In this document: piece by piece, positions 9,667 to 17,538 of the stretch
How the letters are laid out: each line of letters opens with the position of its first letter
Numbering within the stretch: the stretch's first letter is position 1
Source of the DNA: Rippkaea orientalis PCC 8801
Lineage (GTDB): Bacteria > Cyanobacteriota > Cyanobacteriia > Cyanobacteriales > Microcystaceae
Reading direction: 5' to 3'
Assembly (NCBI RefSeq): GCF_000021805.1
Contig: NC_011726.1
Coordinates: forward strand, 2,232,001 to 2,296,000
Length of the DNA: 64,000 nucleotides
Notes under the pieces: model-generated
The model's input: only the letters and a program-made list of their open reading frames with translations
Database searches by the model: none
Told to the model about the DNA's origin: nothing
Translations under genes and position numbers: made by a program

Positions 9667-11481
9667 ATGGACTTAGATATATCTCCGCTTTTTATATCAC
9701 TTCGTGCCTCTATTATTGCGACAATTATTGTCTTTTTTATTGGCATGGCTGCTGCCCGTTGGATGTTAGATTATAAAGGCAAAGGCAAAGGCATAATTGA
9801 TAGTATTTTTATTGCGCCTTTAGTCTTACCTCCTACAGTAGTAGGGTTTTTACTTTTGCTGTTATTAGGAAATAATAGTCCGATTGGGCAATTACTTTAT
9901 CAGTTTGAGTATACCATTATTTTTACTTGGGAAGCAACGGTTATTACAGCAACTGTTGTCGCTTTTCCCTTAATGTATCGTACAACATTAGGAGCTTTTG
10001 AACAAATTGATCCCAATATTATTTTAGCTGCGCGTACCCTAGGTGCGTCTGAGTGGCGCATTTTTTGGACGGTTATGATTCCCCTATCTTATCGGGGATT
10101 AGTGGCAGCAACTATTCTCTCTTTTGCCCGTGCCCTAGGAGAATTTGGGGCGACTTTAATGTTAGCGGGAAACATTCCCTCCCAAACTCAAACTATGCCA
10201 GTTGCTATCTTCTTTGCCGCAGAATCAGGAGATATGAGAACAGCACTCATTTGGGTGTTAATTTTATTGTTCATTTCCATGTCTGTCATTATTATTGTTA
10301 ATTTTTGGGCAGAAACAACCAAGTTAAAGCGGCAGGGCAAAAAAATCAAGAAACACAAGCTATTTAAACCAGAAAACCTGAGTGATAAAAGTTCTTATCT
10401 TATTGACACATCTGGTCTAATTCTTAATATTGAAAAGCAATTACATGGGTTTTCATTAGAAACCAATTTTCAAGCCAACCAAGAAACCTTAGGACTCCTA
10501 GGGGCTTCGGGGTCTGGAAAAAGTATGACCCTACGGTGTATTGCTGGTTTAGAAACCCCTGATCGGGGCTTTATTAGTTTAAACGGACAGATTTTATTTG
10601 ATTCAGCAAAAAAAATCAATCTTCCCAGTTCTCAGCGCAATGTGGGGTTTGTTTTTCAAAATTATGCTTTATTTTCTCATCTTAATGTTAGTCAAAATAT
10701 CGCTTTTGGTATCCAGCATTTGTCCAAAACTGAGCAAGAACAATCAATCAAAAAATATATTAAATTAATGGAATTACAAGGATTGGAAAAGCGTTATCCT
10801 CATCAATTATCAGGAGGACAACAGCAACGAGTTGCCCTAGCGAGAGCCTTAGCAACTGAACCCCAAGCATTACTCCTCGATGAGCCTTTTTCAGCCCTTG
10901 ATACCTACCTGCGCTATCAGCTACAAGAACAATTAATTAACACACTATCTACCTATAAAGGTGTAACACTTTTTGTTACTCACAATTTAGAAGAAGTCTA
11001 TCAGGTTTGCCCTAACCTATTGATTATTGATCAAGGAAAAACCATTGCTTACGGAGATAAGTATGAGATTTTTGAATATCCTACTACCTATGCAGTGGCT
11101 CAACTCACAGGATGTAAAAACTTTTCTCGCGCCAAAGCCATTTCACCTACGTCTGTTGAAGCGTTAGACTGGGGCTGTTCCTTAACGGTAATTGAACCTA
11201 TTCCAGAGTCTCTAGCCTATATTGGTATACGCGCCCATCATTTGACTTTTGTCGAGACTCCCGATACAGAAAACACTTTTCCTTGTTCCCTTGTCAAAAC
11301 ACGAGAAACTCCCCATCGGATGACGTTATACTTGCAGGTACACTCCATGAAGTCCACTCAAGAGAATTTTTATCTCCTGCAAGCAGAATTGTTTAAAGAA
11401 AAATGGGATACCCTCAAAGATCGTCCTCAACCTTGGTATGTTCGTCTCAACCCCGTTAAACTGTTTCTGATGCAACCCTGA
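9667..11481 (+). CDS. modBC: Fused molybdate permease-ATPase ModBC
   Basis: One 604-residue chain joins two parts of the transporter. Residues 1-225 are a ModB-type permease with about five membrane spans and an EAA loop (LGASEWRIFWTVMIP). From about residue 250 to the end is a ModC ATPase with Walker A GASGSGKS at 279-286, signature LSGGQQQRVALARALA, and Walker B LLLDEPFSALD. The C-terminal 120 residues are TOBE-like. Fusions of this kind are known in cyanobacteria, where the usual two genes are joined. It works with ModA to import molybdate at the cost of ATP. The reading frame crosses the junction cleanly, so this is a true fusion and not a sequencing artefact. Confidence 0.9.
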   Translation: MDLDISPLFISLRASIIATIIVFFIGMAAARWMLDYKGKGKGIIDSIFIAPLVLPPTVVGFLLLLLLGNNSPIGQLLYQFEYTIIFTWEATVITATVVAFPLMYRTTLGAFEQIDPNIILAARTLGASEWRIFWTVMIPLSYRGLVAATILSFARALGEFGATLMLAGNIPSQTQTMPVAIFFAAESGDMRTALIWVLILLFISMSVIIIVNFWAETTKLKRQGKKIKKHKLFKPENLSDKSSYLIDTSGLILNIEKQLHGFSLETNFQANQETLGLLGASGSGKSMTLRCIAGLETPDRGFISLNGQILFDSAKKINLPSSQRNVGFVFQNYALFSHLNVSQNIAFGIQHLSKTEQEQSIKKYIKLMELQGLEKRYPHQLSGGQQQRVALARALATEPQALLLDEPFSALDTYLRYQLQEQLINTLSTYKGVTLFVTHNLEEVYQVCPNLLIIDQGKTIAYGDKYEIFEYPTTYAVAQLTGCKNFSRAKAISPTSVEALDWGCSLTVIEPIPESLAYIGIRAHHLTFVETPDTENTFPCSLVKTRETPHRMTLYLQVHSMKSTQENFYLLQAELFKEKWDTLKDRPQPWYVRLNPVKLFLMQP

Positions 11482-11542
11482 AATTATTTTGAGAAAAAAG
11501 CTTGCCATTATCTGACTCTTGTTGTTATACTTGGAAAGGCGA

Positions 11543-11616
<74 letters not shown>

Positions 11617-11745
11617 TTAAGTTAACTAACCCTAAGGGAAAAGATTTTTGACCCAAACCCCAAGGGCTTCCCACACCCTGCCTTACTCAAACGGTAATGG
11701 GTATGTTGTGAAATGTATTGAGGTTAACTTGTTAATCTTATAAAA

Positions 11746-12234
11746 ATGAGTTATCCTAGAAAGGCTATGGGTAATGAAACTAAACCGATCAAAATTGTCA
11801 GTGATAACCGCCAAGCTCGTTTTCTCTATGAAATTTTAGAGACTTATGAGGCAGGTATTGCTTTAGTGGGAACTGAGGTTAAATCTGTTCGTGCAGGTAA
11901 AGTTAACCTTGGGGATGGCTATGTTTTAATTCGCCATGGGGAAGCCATCCTACTGAATGTTCATATTTCTCCCTATGAGGCGAGTGGAGCCTATTTTAAT
12001 CATGATCCTCGCCGCAGTCGCAAATTGTTGTTACATCGCAAAGAAATTAATAAATTAATTGGACAAATTGAACAAAAAGGATTAACCGTGGTTCCCTTAA
12101 AAATGTATCTTAAAGGAAGTTTAGTAAAGGTGAGTCTGGGACTCGCTAGAGGGAAGAAATTGCATGATAAACGGGAAACCATCAAACGTCGTCAAGATGA
12201 GCGTGAAATGTCCCGCGCGATGAAACAGTATTAA
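11746..12234 (+). CDS. smpB: SsrA-binding protein SmpB
   Basis: This is a 162-residue protein with the full SmpB core: IKIVSDNRQARFLYEILETYEAGIALVGTEVKSVRAGKVNLGDGY, then HDPRRSRKLLLHRKEI and the basic tail RGKKLHDKRETIKRR. SmpB binds the tRNA-like part of tmRNA and brings it to stalled ribosomes. An alternative start is the ATG at 11767, giving a chain closer to the usual 155 residues. The tmRNA gene is not in this window. Confidence 0.95.
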   Translation: MSYPRKAMGNETKPIKIVSDNRQARFLYEILETYEAGIALVGTEVKSVRAGKVNLGDGYVLIRHGEAILLNVHISPYEASGAYFNHDPRRSRKLLLHRKEINKLIGQIEQKGLTVVPLKMYLKGSLVKVSLGLARGKKLHDKRETIKRRQDEREMSRAMKQY

Positions 12235-12240
12235 GATAAC

Positions 12241-12936
12241 CTATTCAAACCGTTTCCATTGACTAGGAGGAGGAGCCAAAAATTCATACAATCCTGGTTC
12301 ACCTTCTTGGGCACAAGTCATGACAATATCAAAAGATAAGGAAATGCGTAATTCTCCTGTTTGATTAGCTCCAACTGCATGGCGATGTTTAGAGGGAAAA
12401 ATAATTAATCTTCCTTCCTTCGGTGCATAAGTAACCTTTTCTGAGTTAAGAGAGTTGCGCTCAGCATAGCCGGAGGTTTGATTGGTTCCTAACCCTGGAG
12501 AAATCTCGTTCATCTTTGCATCATTAAAAAAGATAAGATTGCCAGATTGGCCTGTTTTGGGAACAGAAATATAGTAAACTGCGCTGATATTAGAATTATG
12601 ATGACGATGACCGCCAACATTCTGACTTTTCCGCGAAATAACTGGCCAAGCTCGCTGAATATAGAGATCAATTTTGAGAAAATCAATGCCAAGAGCTTTT
12701 AAATAAGCTAGGGTATTAAATTGTACCTGTTCTACTATCCAAGCAAATCGGGGATCATCATAAATCCGTTCTACCCCATGTACATCCCCTGTCCAAGCGG
12801 CTGTCTCTGAGGAACGTTTTTCTATGGCCGCTTTTTCTAAGGACAAGACGGCTTCTTTAAGGGAGTCTCGATAGGTTGGAGCATCCTCTAGGTCAGTATA
12901 ATAAATCGCCAGGGGAAACCAAGTTTCAATAGGCAT
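12241..12936 (-). CDS. TIGR02466-type putative 2-oxoglutarate/Fe(II) oxygenase
   Basis: This 231-residue protein begins MPIETWFPLAIYYTDLEDA, typical of the TIGR02466 family. The metal site appears as the HRHHNSNISAVYYIS stretch in mid-protein and the distal His in FPSKHRHAVGANQTGELRISLSFD, where the Arg would bind 2-oxoglutarate. The substrate is unknown. It ends 6 bp from the convergent smpB stop, and lies divergently beside another 2-oxoglutarate-type oxygenase at 13054. Confidence 0.8.
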   Translation of the reverse strand: MPIETWFPLAIYYTDLEDAPTYRDSLKEAVLSLEKAAIEKRSSETAAWTGDVHGVERIYDDPRFAWIVEQVQFNTLAYLKALGIDFLKIDLYIQRAWPVISRKSQNVGGHRHHNSNISAVYYISVPKTGQSGNLIFFNDAKMNEISPGLGTNQTSGYAERNSLNSEKVTYAPKEGRLIIFPSKHRHAVGANQTGELRISLSFDIVMTCAQEGEPGLYEFLAPPPSQWKRFE

Positions 12937-13053
12937 TTTGTCTTACCTTTTAACAATTTAACCGTATTTTCTAAAATCTTAGCCGAAAAATGTTTATTGA
13001 TAAAGTTGAAAAACAATCTATTCTAGATCAATGACTAAACTAGAAACATCCGC

Positions 13054-13998
13054 ATGATTACTCAAAATACTTTTGATACAGATGGGTTTTTCGTGATTGA
13101 AAAGGCTTTATCTGAAGCTCATTGTGCCGAATTACTTCAATTTATCATTGCTTCATTCAACACAACTCAACCGGATTTTATTATTCAGCCAGATTTTCGG
13201 ATTCACTGTCCTTTACCTGTTACCCCACTGATTAAAACCACTATCTCCACAATTATTAAACCAGCCTATGGCATTCTTGATGACTTTCTTAGGGGTTCTC
13301 AACGTTTAGTTGAACTCAGTTCTATTACGGTTTTTCCCCATGCCAAAGGTCAACGCATTCATCCTGATGAACGTAATGAGGGTAAATATTTAGTCTCTGT
13401 TTTTGTTAATTTAGCTCCTACGACTGCTGAAGCAGGAGCCTTACGAATTATACCAGGTAGTCATCAAGATCTCAATCGTAATTTTAGTCAAGAAGATCCC
13501 GATATTCTAGAACTTCCCATCGGTTCAGCCGTATTTATGAATAGCAAAACTTGGCATGGAGGCGGTTCTAATACCACTTTAGATCGGGTTCGTCCTGTGT
13601 TTTATTTTTCCTTTGGTGAACCTAAACTTAAAGGACCTACTTACAGTATTTTAAAAGAAGTAGACAAACAAGAATTTGTTTTAGCTGATTTTGGGGATCT
13701 TGACCAACAACATATCATCAACTGGAATTGGCACTCTAAACCCCGTCTCAAACCGAATATTTATGTTTTGACCCCTTTATTGGAAACAGAGTCTACCCTT
13801 GTCCTTTTAGCCGATGATCGAGTCGCAGCTTTAATTATGATTCTACCAGAAACAGCTTGGATCAAAGATGTTATCACTCTATTAGTCAAAGAACCTGGAG
13901 AATATTCATTAGGAGAAATTCAGTCTCGCTTTAATATTGATGCGGAATCTCTCCTTAAATTCTTTACACAATTAGCTGAGTCTAATTGTTGTTTTTGA
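13054..13998 (+). CDS. PhyH-type Fe(II)/2-oxoglutarate oxygenase with C-terminal helical domain
   Basis: This is a 314-residue protein. Residues 1-195 resemble phytanoyl-CoA dioxygenases, with HPDERNEGKYLVSVFVNLAP (the HxD metal motif), GALRIIPGSHQDLN, and the distal histidine in MNSKTWHGGGSN followed by an Arg. Residues 225-314 form a separate region (LVLLADDRVAALIMILPE...GEYSLGEIQSRFNIDAESLLKFFTQL) that looks like a winged-helix-type module. That combination is unusual for simple PhyH enzymes. The substrate is not deducible. Its 3' end overlaps the converging M23 peptidase gene by 17 bp. Confidence 0.8.
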   Translation: MITQNTFDTDGFFVIEKALSEAHCAELLQFIIASFNTTQPDFIIQPDFRIHCPLPVTPLIKTTISTIIKPAYGILDDFLRGSQRLVELSSITVFPHAKGQRIHPDERNEGKYLVSVFVNLAPTTAEAGALRIIPGSHQDLNRNFSQEDPDILELPIGSAVFMNSKTWHGGGSNTTLDRVRPVFYFSFGEPKLKGPTYSILKEVDKQEFVLADFGDLDQQHIINWNWHSKPRLKPNIYVLTPLLETESTLVLLADDRVAALIMILPETAWIKDVITLLVKEPGEYSLGEIQSRFNIDAESLLKFFTQLAESNCCF

Positions 13999-15010
13999 TA
14001 GTTGACATTATTTCGACTTTTTGGTTCACTTCAAAGATAATGTTTGAGTTTCTTTTAAGTTGATATTTACCTTGCCAAATTCCTGACATAATAGGATTAT
14101 CTAGATTATTTTTTTGTCCAACATAAGTTACCCAATTACGATAGGATTTTTTGACAGTTTGTTTTTGTTGAATGACAGCCTTTCCTTTGGGATTAATCAG
14201 TGTAAATGATTCAATATCTCCTTGCAAAATTCCATAGAGATGTACCCAAAAGACTAAGGCCGGTGAATTAGCAGACAGTTGTTTTTCTAAAAATTCTCCT
14301 TGCCATATTTCAATAGGTTTAGGGGGTTTTGGTGCAAATCCAGCATTAATTAATCCTGTGGATTGATAATCAATTTTAGAAGTCCACAGTGCCTTTTTCG
14401 CTACTTTACAGCCAGCATTTGCTTTTTTTCCTGTAAAGGGATCGATAATTTTATTTTGATAAAAAATCGTTAAATGTACATGAGGAAATGAAGCCATTCC
14501 TGATGATCCGACTAATCCTAATGGCGTTCCTTTTTTCACTTTAGTATCAGGGGACACTAAAATACTTCCCTGTTTTAAATGACAGTATTCAGTTTTCCAA
14601 CCTTTTCCATGATCGATCAATATACCGTTACCACAGGCGCGATCGCTAACTTCATCTTTATCGGTTTGATCCACAATTAATTTATCAATTACGCCATCTT
14701 GAATATGCTTAACAGTTCCAGAGGCAACGGCAATAACCTTAACCCCTTTTTCCATTTCTTTAAGGTTAGTAATACCGAAATCAGTGCCCGTATGATCATT
14801 ATAAGTTTGTCGTCCACAATTAAAATCGATTGCTTCAGAACTCGGATTAGTATCTACATAATGAAATATAAAACAATCTTTTCCTAATTGACAGTCAATA
14901 GGTAAGGAAATAGACAAATCAGAGTTAGATCTTAAAAGATTAACACACCCAAAAAAAATTAACATCCCTAATGTTAAGCAAAGCATTAACCAATGTTGAG
15001 GATTTTTCAT
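13982..15010 (-). CDS. M23-family (LytM) metallopeptidase, probable lipoprotein
   Basis: The chosen ATG at 15010 gives a signal segment LMLCLTLGMLIFFGC with a lipobox-like cysteine at residue 22. An upstream TTG at 15058 would add 16 residues but has no ribosome binding site. The peptidase core shows HTGTDFGI (zinc ligands His and Asp), a loop with NGILIDHGKGWKTEYCHLKQGSI, and HVHLTIF. M23 enzymes cut peptidoglycan cross-links. About 140 further residues follow the core and are rich in beta-type sequence. It is convergent with, and overlaps, the PhyH gene. Confidence 0.82.
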   Translation of the reverse strand: MKNPQHWLMLCLTLGMLIFFGCVNLLRSNSDLSISLPIDCQLGKDCFIFHYVDTNPSSEAIDFNCGRQTYNDHTGTDFGITNLKEMEKGVKVIAVASGTVKHIQDGVIDKLIVDQTDKDEVSDRACGNGILIDHGKGWKTEYCHLKQGSILVSPDTKVKKGTPLGLVGSSGMASFPHVHLTIFYQNKIIDPFTGKKANAGCKVAKKALWTSKIDYQSTGLINAGFAPKPPKPIEIWQGEFLEKQLSANSPALVFWVHLYGILQGDIESFTLINPKGKAVIQQKQTVKKSYRNWVTYVGQKNNLDNPIMSGIWQGKYQLKRNSNIIFEVNQKVEIMSTIKNNN

Positions 15011-15168
15011 GGCTTGGCAACAGGGAACGTAGAACTTGCTTAACAATTCTTGATACAAGGTTGTTTATTGATGTACGACTACTAACAATACTATCTTAGT
15101 CAAGTTTGGGCAGAATACCGACTTTAAGCAGCTTCAGAAATTGGTTATGTATAACTTCGTGATTCCTC

Positions 15169-15203
15169 AATCTTATACATAAAAACGAACGAATCTTATA
15201 CAT
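15169..15203. promoter_or_regulatory. Direct repeat AATCTTATACAT upstream of the SKD-repeat gene
   Basis: Two exact copies of AATCTTATACAT begin at 15169 and 15192, 23 bp apart, about two helical turns. Both lie within 110 bp upstream of the repetitive protein gene. A TATGTATA palindrome sits just before them (near 15147). This is a plausible paired binding site for a regulator; no known box is recognised. Confidence 0.4.
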
Positions 15204-15274
15204 GAAAGCTAACATCCGCCTTATAGAATAACGGGAAAGTGTACTTTTACGAAACAATATCTCAGTTTAGAACT

Positions 15275-16174
15275 ATGAAAAACAAAAAAAGACTCAATCC
15301 CCAATTTGCCTTACTAACCTTGTTGACGTTAGTTTTTGGAGTAGCCAATGCTGCTAAAGCTAATATGGTATTTGCCAAAGAGACTGAAATCGTTTCTAGC
15401 ACTCATCTAATCCAAGGTAACTTGGGTGATGATGAACTTGTTGGCAACAGCAAAGACAGCAAAGATAGCAAAGACAGCAAAGACAGCAAAGATAGCAAAG
15501 ATAGCAAAGATAGCAAAGACAGCAAAGACAGCAAAGATAGCAAAGACAGCAAAGATAGCAAAGATAGCAAAGATAGCAAAGATAGCAAAGATGATGGTAA
15601 AGACGGCGGTAAAGACGACGGCAAAGACGGCGGCAAAGACGGCGGCAAAGATGGCGGCAAAGACGGCGGTAAAGACGACGGCAAAGACGGCGGTAAAGAC
15701 GACGGCAAAGATGATGGTAAAGACGGCGGCAAAGACGACGGCAAAGATGATGGTAAAGACGGCGGCAAAGATGATGGTAAAGATGATGGTAAAGACGGCG
15801 GCAAAGATGATGGTAAAGACGGCGGTAAAGACGACGGCAAAGATGATGGCGGTAAAGACGACGGCAAAGACGATGGCGGTAAAGACGACGGCAAAGATGA
15901 TGGCGGTAAAGACGACGGCAAAGACGATGGATTCGATGATGACGGCGGTAAAGACGACGGCAAAGACGATGGATTCGATGATGACGGCGGTAAAGACGAT
16001 GGATTCGATGACGGCGGTAAAGACGATGATGGAGGCAAAGATGATGACGGTGGCAAAGACGACACTGCTGCTGTTCCCGAACCCCTTACCATCTTAGGTG
16101 CTGGTGCTGCTCTCGGATTTGGTAGTGCTTTCAAACGTAAGCTATCGAAATCCAAAACCAAAAAACAACAATAG
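15275..16174 (+). CDS. Exported SKD/GKD-repeat protein with PEP-CTERM anchor
   Basis: From the ATG at 15275 the protein has a signal peptide (LLTLLTLVFGVANAAKA) and a short linker. Sixteen Ser-Lys-Asp tripeptides follow (codons from about 15449 to 15592), then about 150 residues of Gly-Lys-Asp-Asp/Gly-Gly-Lys-Asp units, later with Phe-Asp-Asp inserts. The C-terminus is VPEP, a hydrophobic span and a basic tail (KRKLSKSK), the PEP-CTERM sorting signal recognised by exosortase. The repeat region has almost balanced Lys and Asp and no predicted fold. A cell-surface or matrix polyelectrolyte that binds calcium or polysaccharide is possible, but inferred. A GTG at 15239 is an alternative start that would bury the signal peptide. 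The repeat DNA is prone to slippage, so length may vary. Confidence 0.85.
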   Translation: MKNKKRLNPQFALLTLLTLVFGVANAAKANMVFAKETEIVSSTHLIQGNLGDDELVGNSKDSKDSKDSKDSKDSKDSKDSKDSKDSKDSKDSKDSKDSKDSKDSKDDGKDGGKDDGKDGGKDGGKDGGKDGGKDDGKDGGKDDGKDDGKDGGKDDGKDDGKDGGKDDGKDDGKDGGKDDGKDGGKDDGKDDGGKDDGKDDGGKDDGKDDGGKDDGKDDGFDDDGGKDDGKDDGFDDDGGKDDGFDDGGKDDDGGKDDDGGKDDTAAVPEPLTILGAGAALGFGSAFKRKLSKSKTKKQQ

Positions 16175-16231
16175 GAATTAAGTAGGGTGGGCAATGCCCA
16201 CCTTTTCCCTCCTACTACGATTAGTTAACCT

Positions 16232-17521
16232 GTGAAAAAACCATTTTTCTACAGTCTCATTAGCTTATTATTATTCCCTAAGCTAGTAGCAGCCCAAGAT
16301 AGTCCTCACTTGAATAGAGTCACTAATCAACCTGTTTTATTAGCCCAAAACAACAGTAGCGATAGCCAACCCGTTCACTTTAAAACGAAAAATCAAGCTT
16401 ATTTTGAAATTGATCAAATTGTGCGTCAACTGATGATCAAGCAGCAGATTGTTGGCTTAGCTGTGGGTATTGTTCATAACAAAGAAACGGTTTTTTTAAA
16501 AGGTTATGGTTATGCTGATTTAGAAGCCAAAATTCCTGTCGATGTCAATCAGACATTATTTCGTTGGGCATCCCTTTCAAAACCCGTCACAGCGATTATT
16601 ACAGCACAGTTAGTCAAGGCTGGTATTGTTAATTGGGATTTTCCTATTCAAACCTGGTTTAAAACCTATCAAATGCCTAAGTTTTATCTCCTTGATTGTG
16701 CTACTAATGCTCAAACTTCAACCTTAAATGATTATCGTTTTCCCTGCGATCGCGGTTATACTGAAGTCCCGTTACCTCCGTCTAGTAAGATAACCCTTCG
16801 GACACTTTTGGGTCATACGGCTGGTATCATTGGCTATAATAACCCTAGAGGTAGTGCTGAACCGAATACGTCTTATCTTGATAGTCAAAAAAACCAAAGT
16901 ATCCTCCGTTGGGGATTAGAAAATTTATTAACTAAACCCCTTTTAGCAATTCCTAGCCGTGAATATCATTACACGACTTTTGGCTACAATCTAGCTGGTG
17001 TGGTATTAGAAGAAGCATCAGGACAACCTTATCCCCAATTGCTCCAAACTTATATCAACAATCCTGCTAATTTAAACACATTACAACCCGACTATCAATG
17101 GGAAACGATTCCCAATCGTGTGATAGGATATCGCCGAGAAAAAGGACAAATTATTCAAGATAGATCAACGGATGTCAGTTGGAAAATGGCAGGGGGTGGA
17201 TTAATGTCAACTCCAAAAGATTTAACCACTTTTTGTGGAGCATTAATGGACAATACCTTGTTAGATGAAAGAGCTAAAAGAACCTTGTGGACTGAACAAA
17301 TAACCAGTAAAGGAAAGACTACGGGGTATGGATTAGGATTTGGAATAGGTCGCTGGAAAAACCACGTTTATATTGGTCATAGTGGCTCTCAAGAAAACAC
17401 AAAAACTCGTTTAGAATTTTATCCTAAAGATAATCTATGTATTGTGATCATGTCCAATACTAATACAACAAAAACTAATTCTTTTGTTAAAGCGATCGCT
17501 CAAACTATTTTAGACCCATAA
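16232..17521 (+). CDS. Serine beta-lactamase-like hydrolase (class C / esterase family)
   Basis: This 429-residue protein starts with GTG and an export signal (FFYSLISLLLFPKLVAAQ). The catalytic SxxK tetrad is Ser114-Leu-Ser-Lys117, the YxN motif lies in FGYNLAG, and the KTG-like box is HSG in IGHSGSQ. These features define the Beta-lactamase (PF00144) family, which includes DD-peptidases, esterases and class C beta-lactamases. Chain length and a HSG third box point to a peptidase or esterase rather than an antibiotic-resistance enzyme. The HTTM gene follows 17 bp later on the same strand. Confidence 0.85.
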   Translation: MKKPFFYSLISLLLFPKLVAAQDSPHLNRVTNQPVLLAQNNSSDSQPVHFKTKNQAYFEIDQIVRQLMIKQQIVGLAVGIVHNKETVFLKGYGYADLEAKIPVDVNQTLFRWASLSKPVTAIITAQLVKAGIVNWDFPIQTWFKTYQMPKFYLLDCATNAQTSTLNDYRFPCDRGYTEVPLPPSSKITLRTLLGHTAGIIGYNNPRGSAEPNTSYLDSQKNQSILRWGLENLLTKPLLAIPSREYHYTTFGYNLAGVVLEEASGQPYPQLLQTYINNPANLNTLQPDYQWETIPNRVIGYRREKGQIIQDRSTDVSWKMAGGGLMSTPKDLTTFCGALMDNTLLDERAKRTLWTEQITSKGKTTGYGLGFGIGRWKNHVYIGHSGSQENTKTRLEFYPKDNLCIVIMSNTNTTKTNSFVKAIAQTILDP

Positions 17522-17538
17522 ACTCATATATTTATCCT

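Noticed and set aside
12510-12692. 60-codon minus-strand frame within the TIGR02466 gene
   Set aside because: It is a shifted shadow of the clearly conserved oxygenase frame.
15426-16097. Plus-strand frame of Ala/Lys/Met repeats inside the SKD-repeat gene
   Set aside because: It is a shifted reading of the same short repeat words and has no start context or sorting signals.
15403-16194. Long minus-strand frame of Leu/Ser/Pro repeats opposite the SKD-repeat gene
   Set aside because: It mirrors the repetitive codons of the true gene; the plus frame has signal peptide and PEP-CTERM signal, the minus frame has neither.
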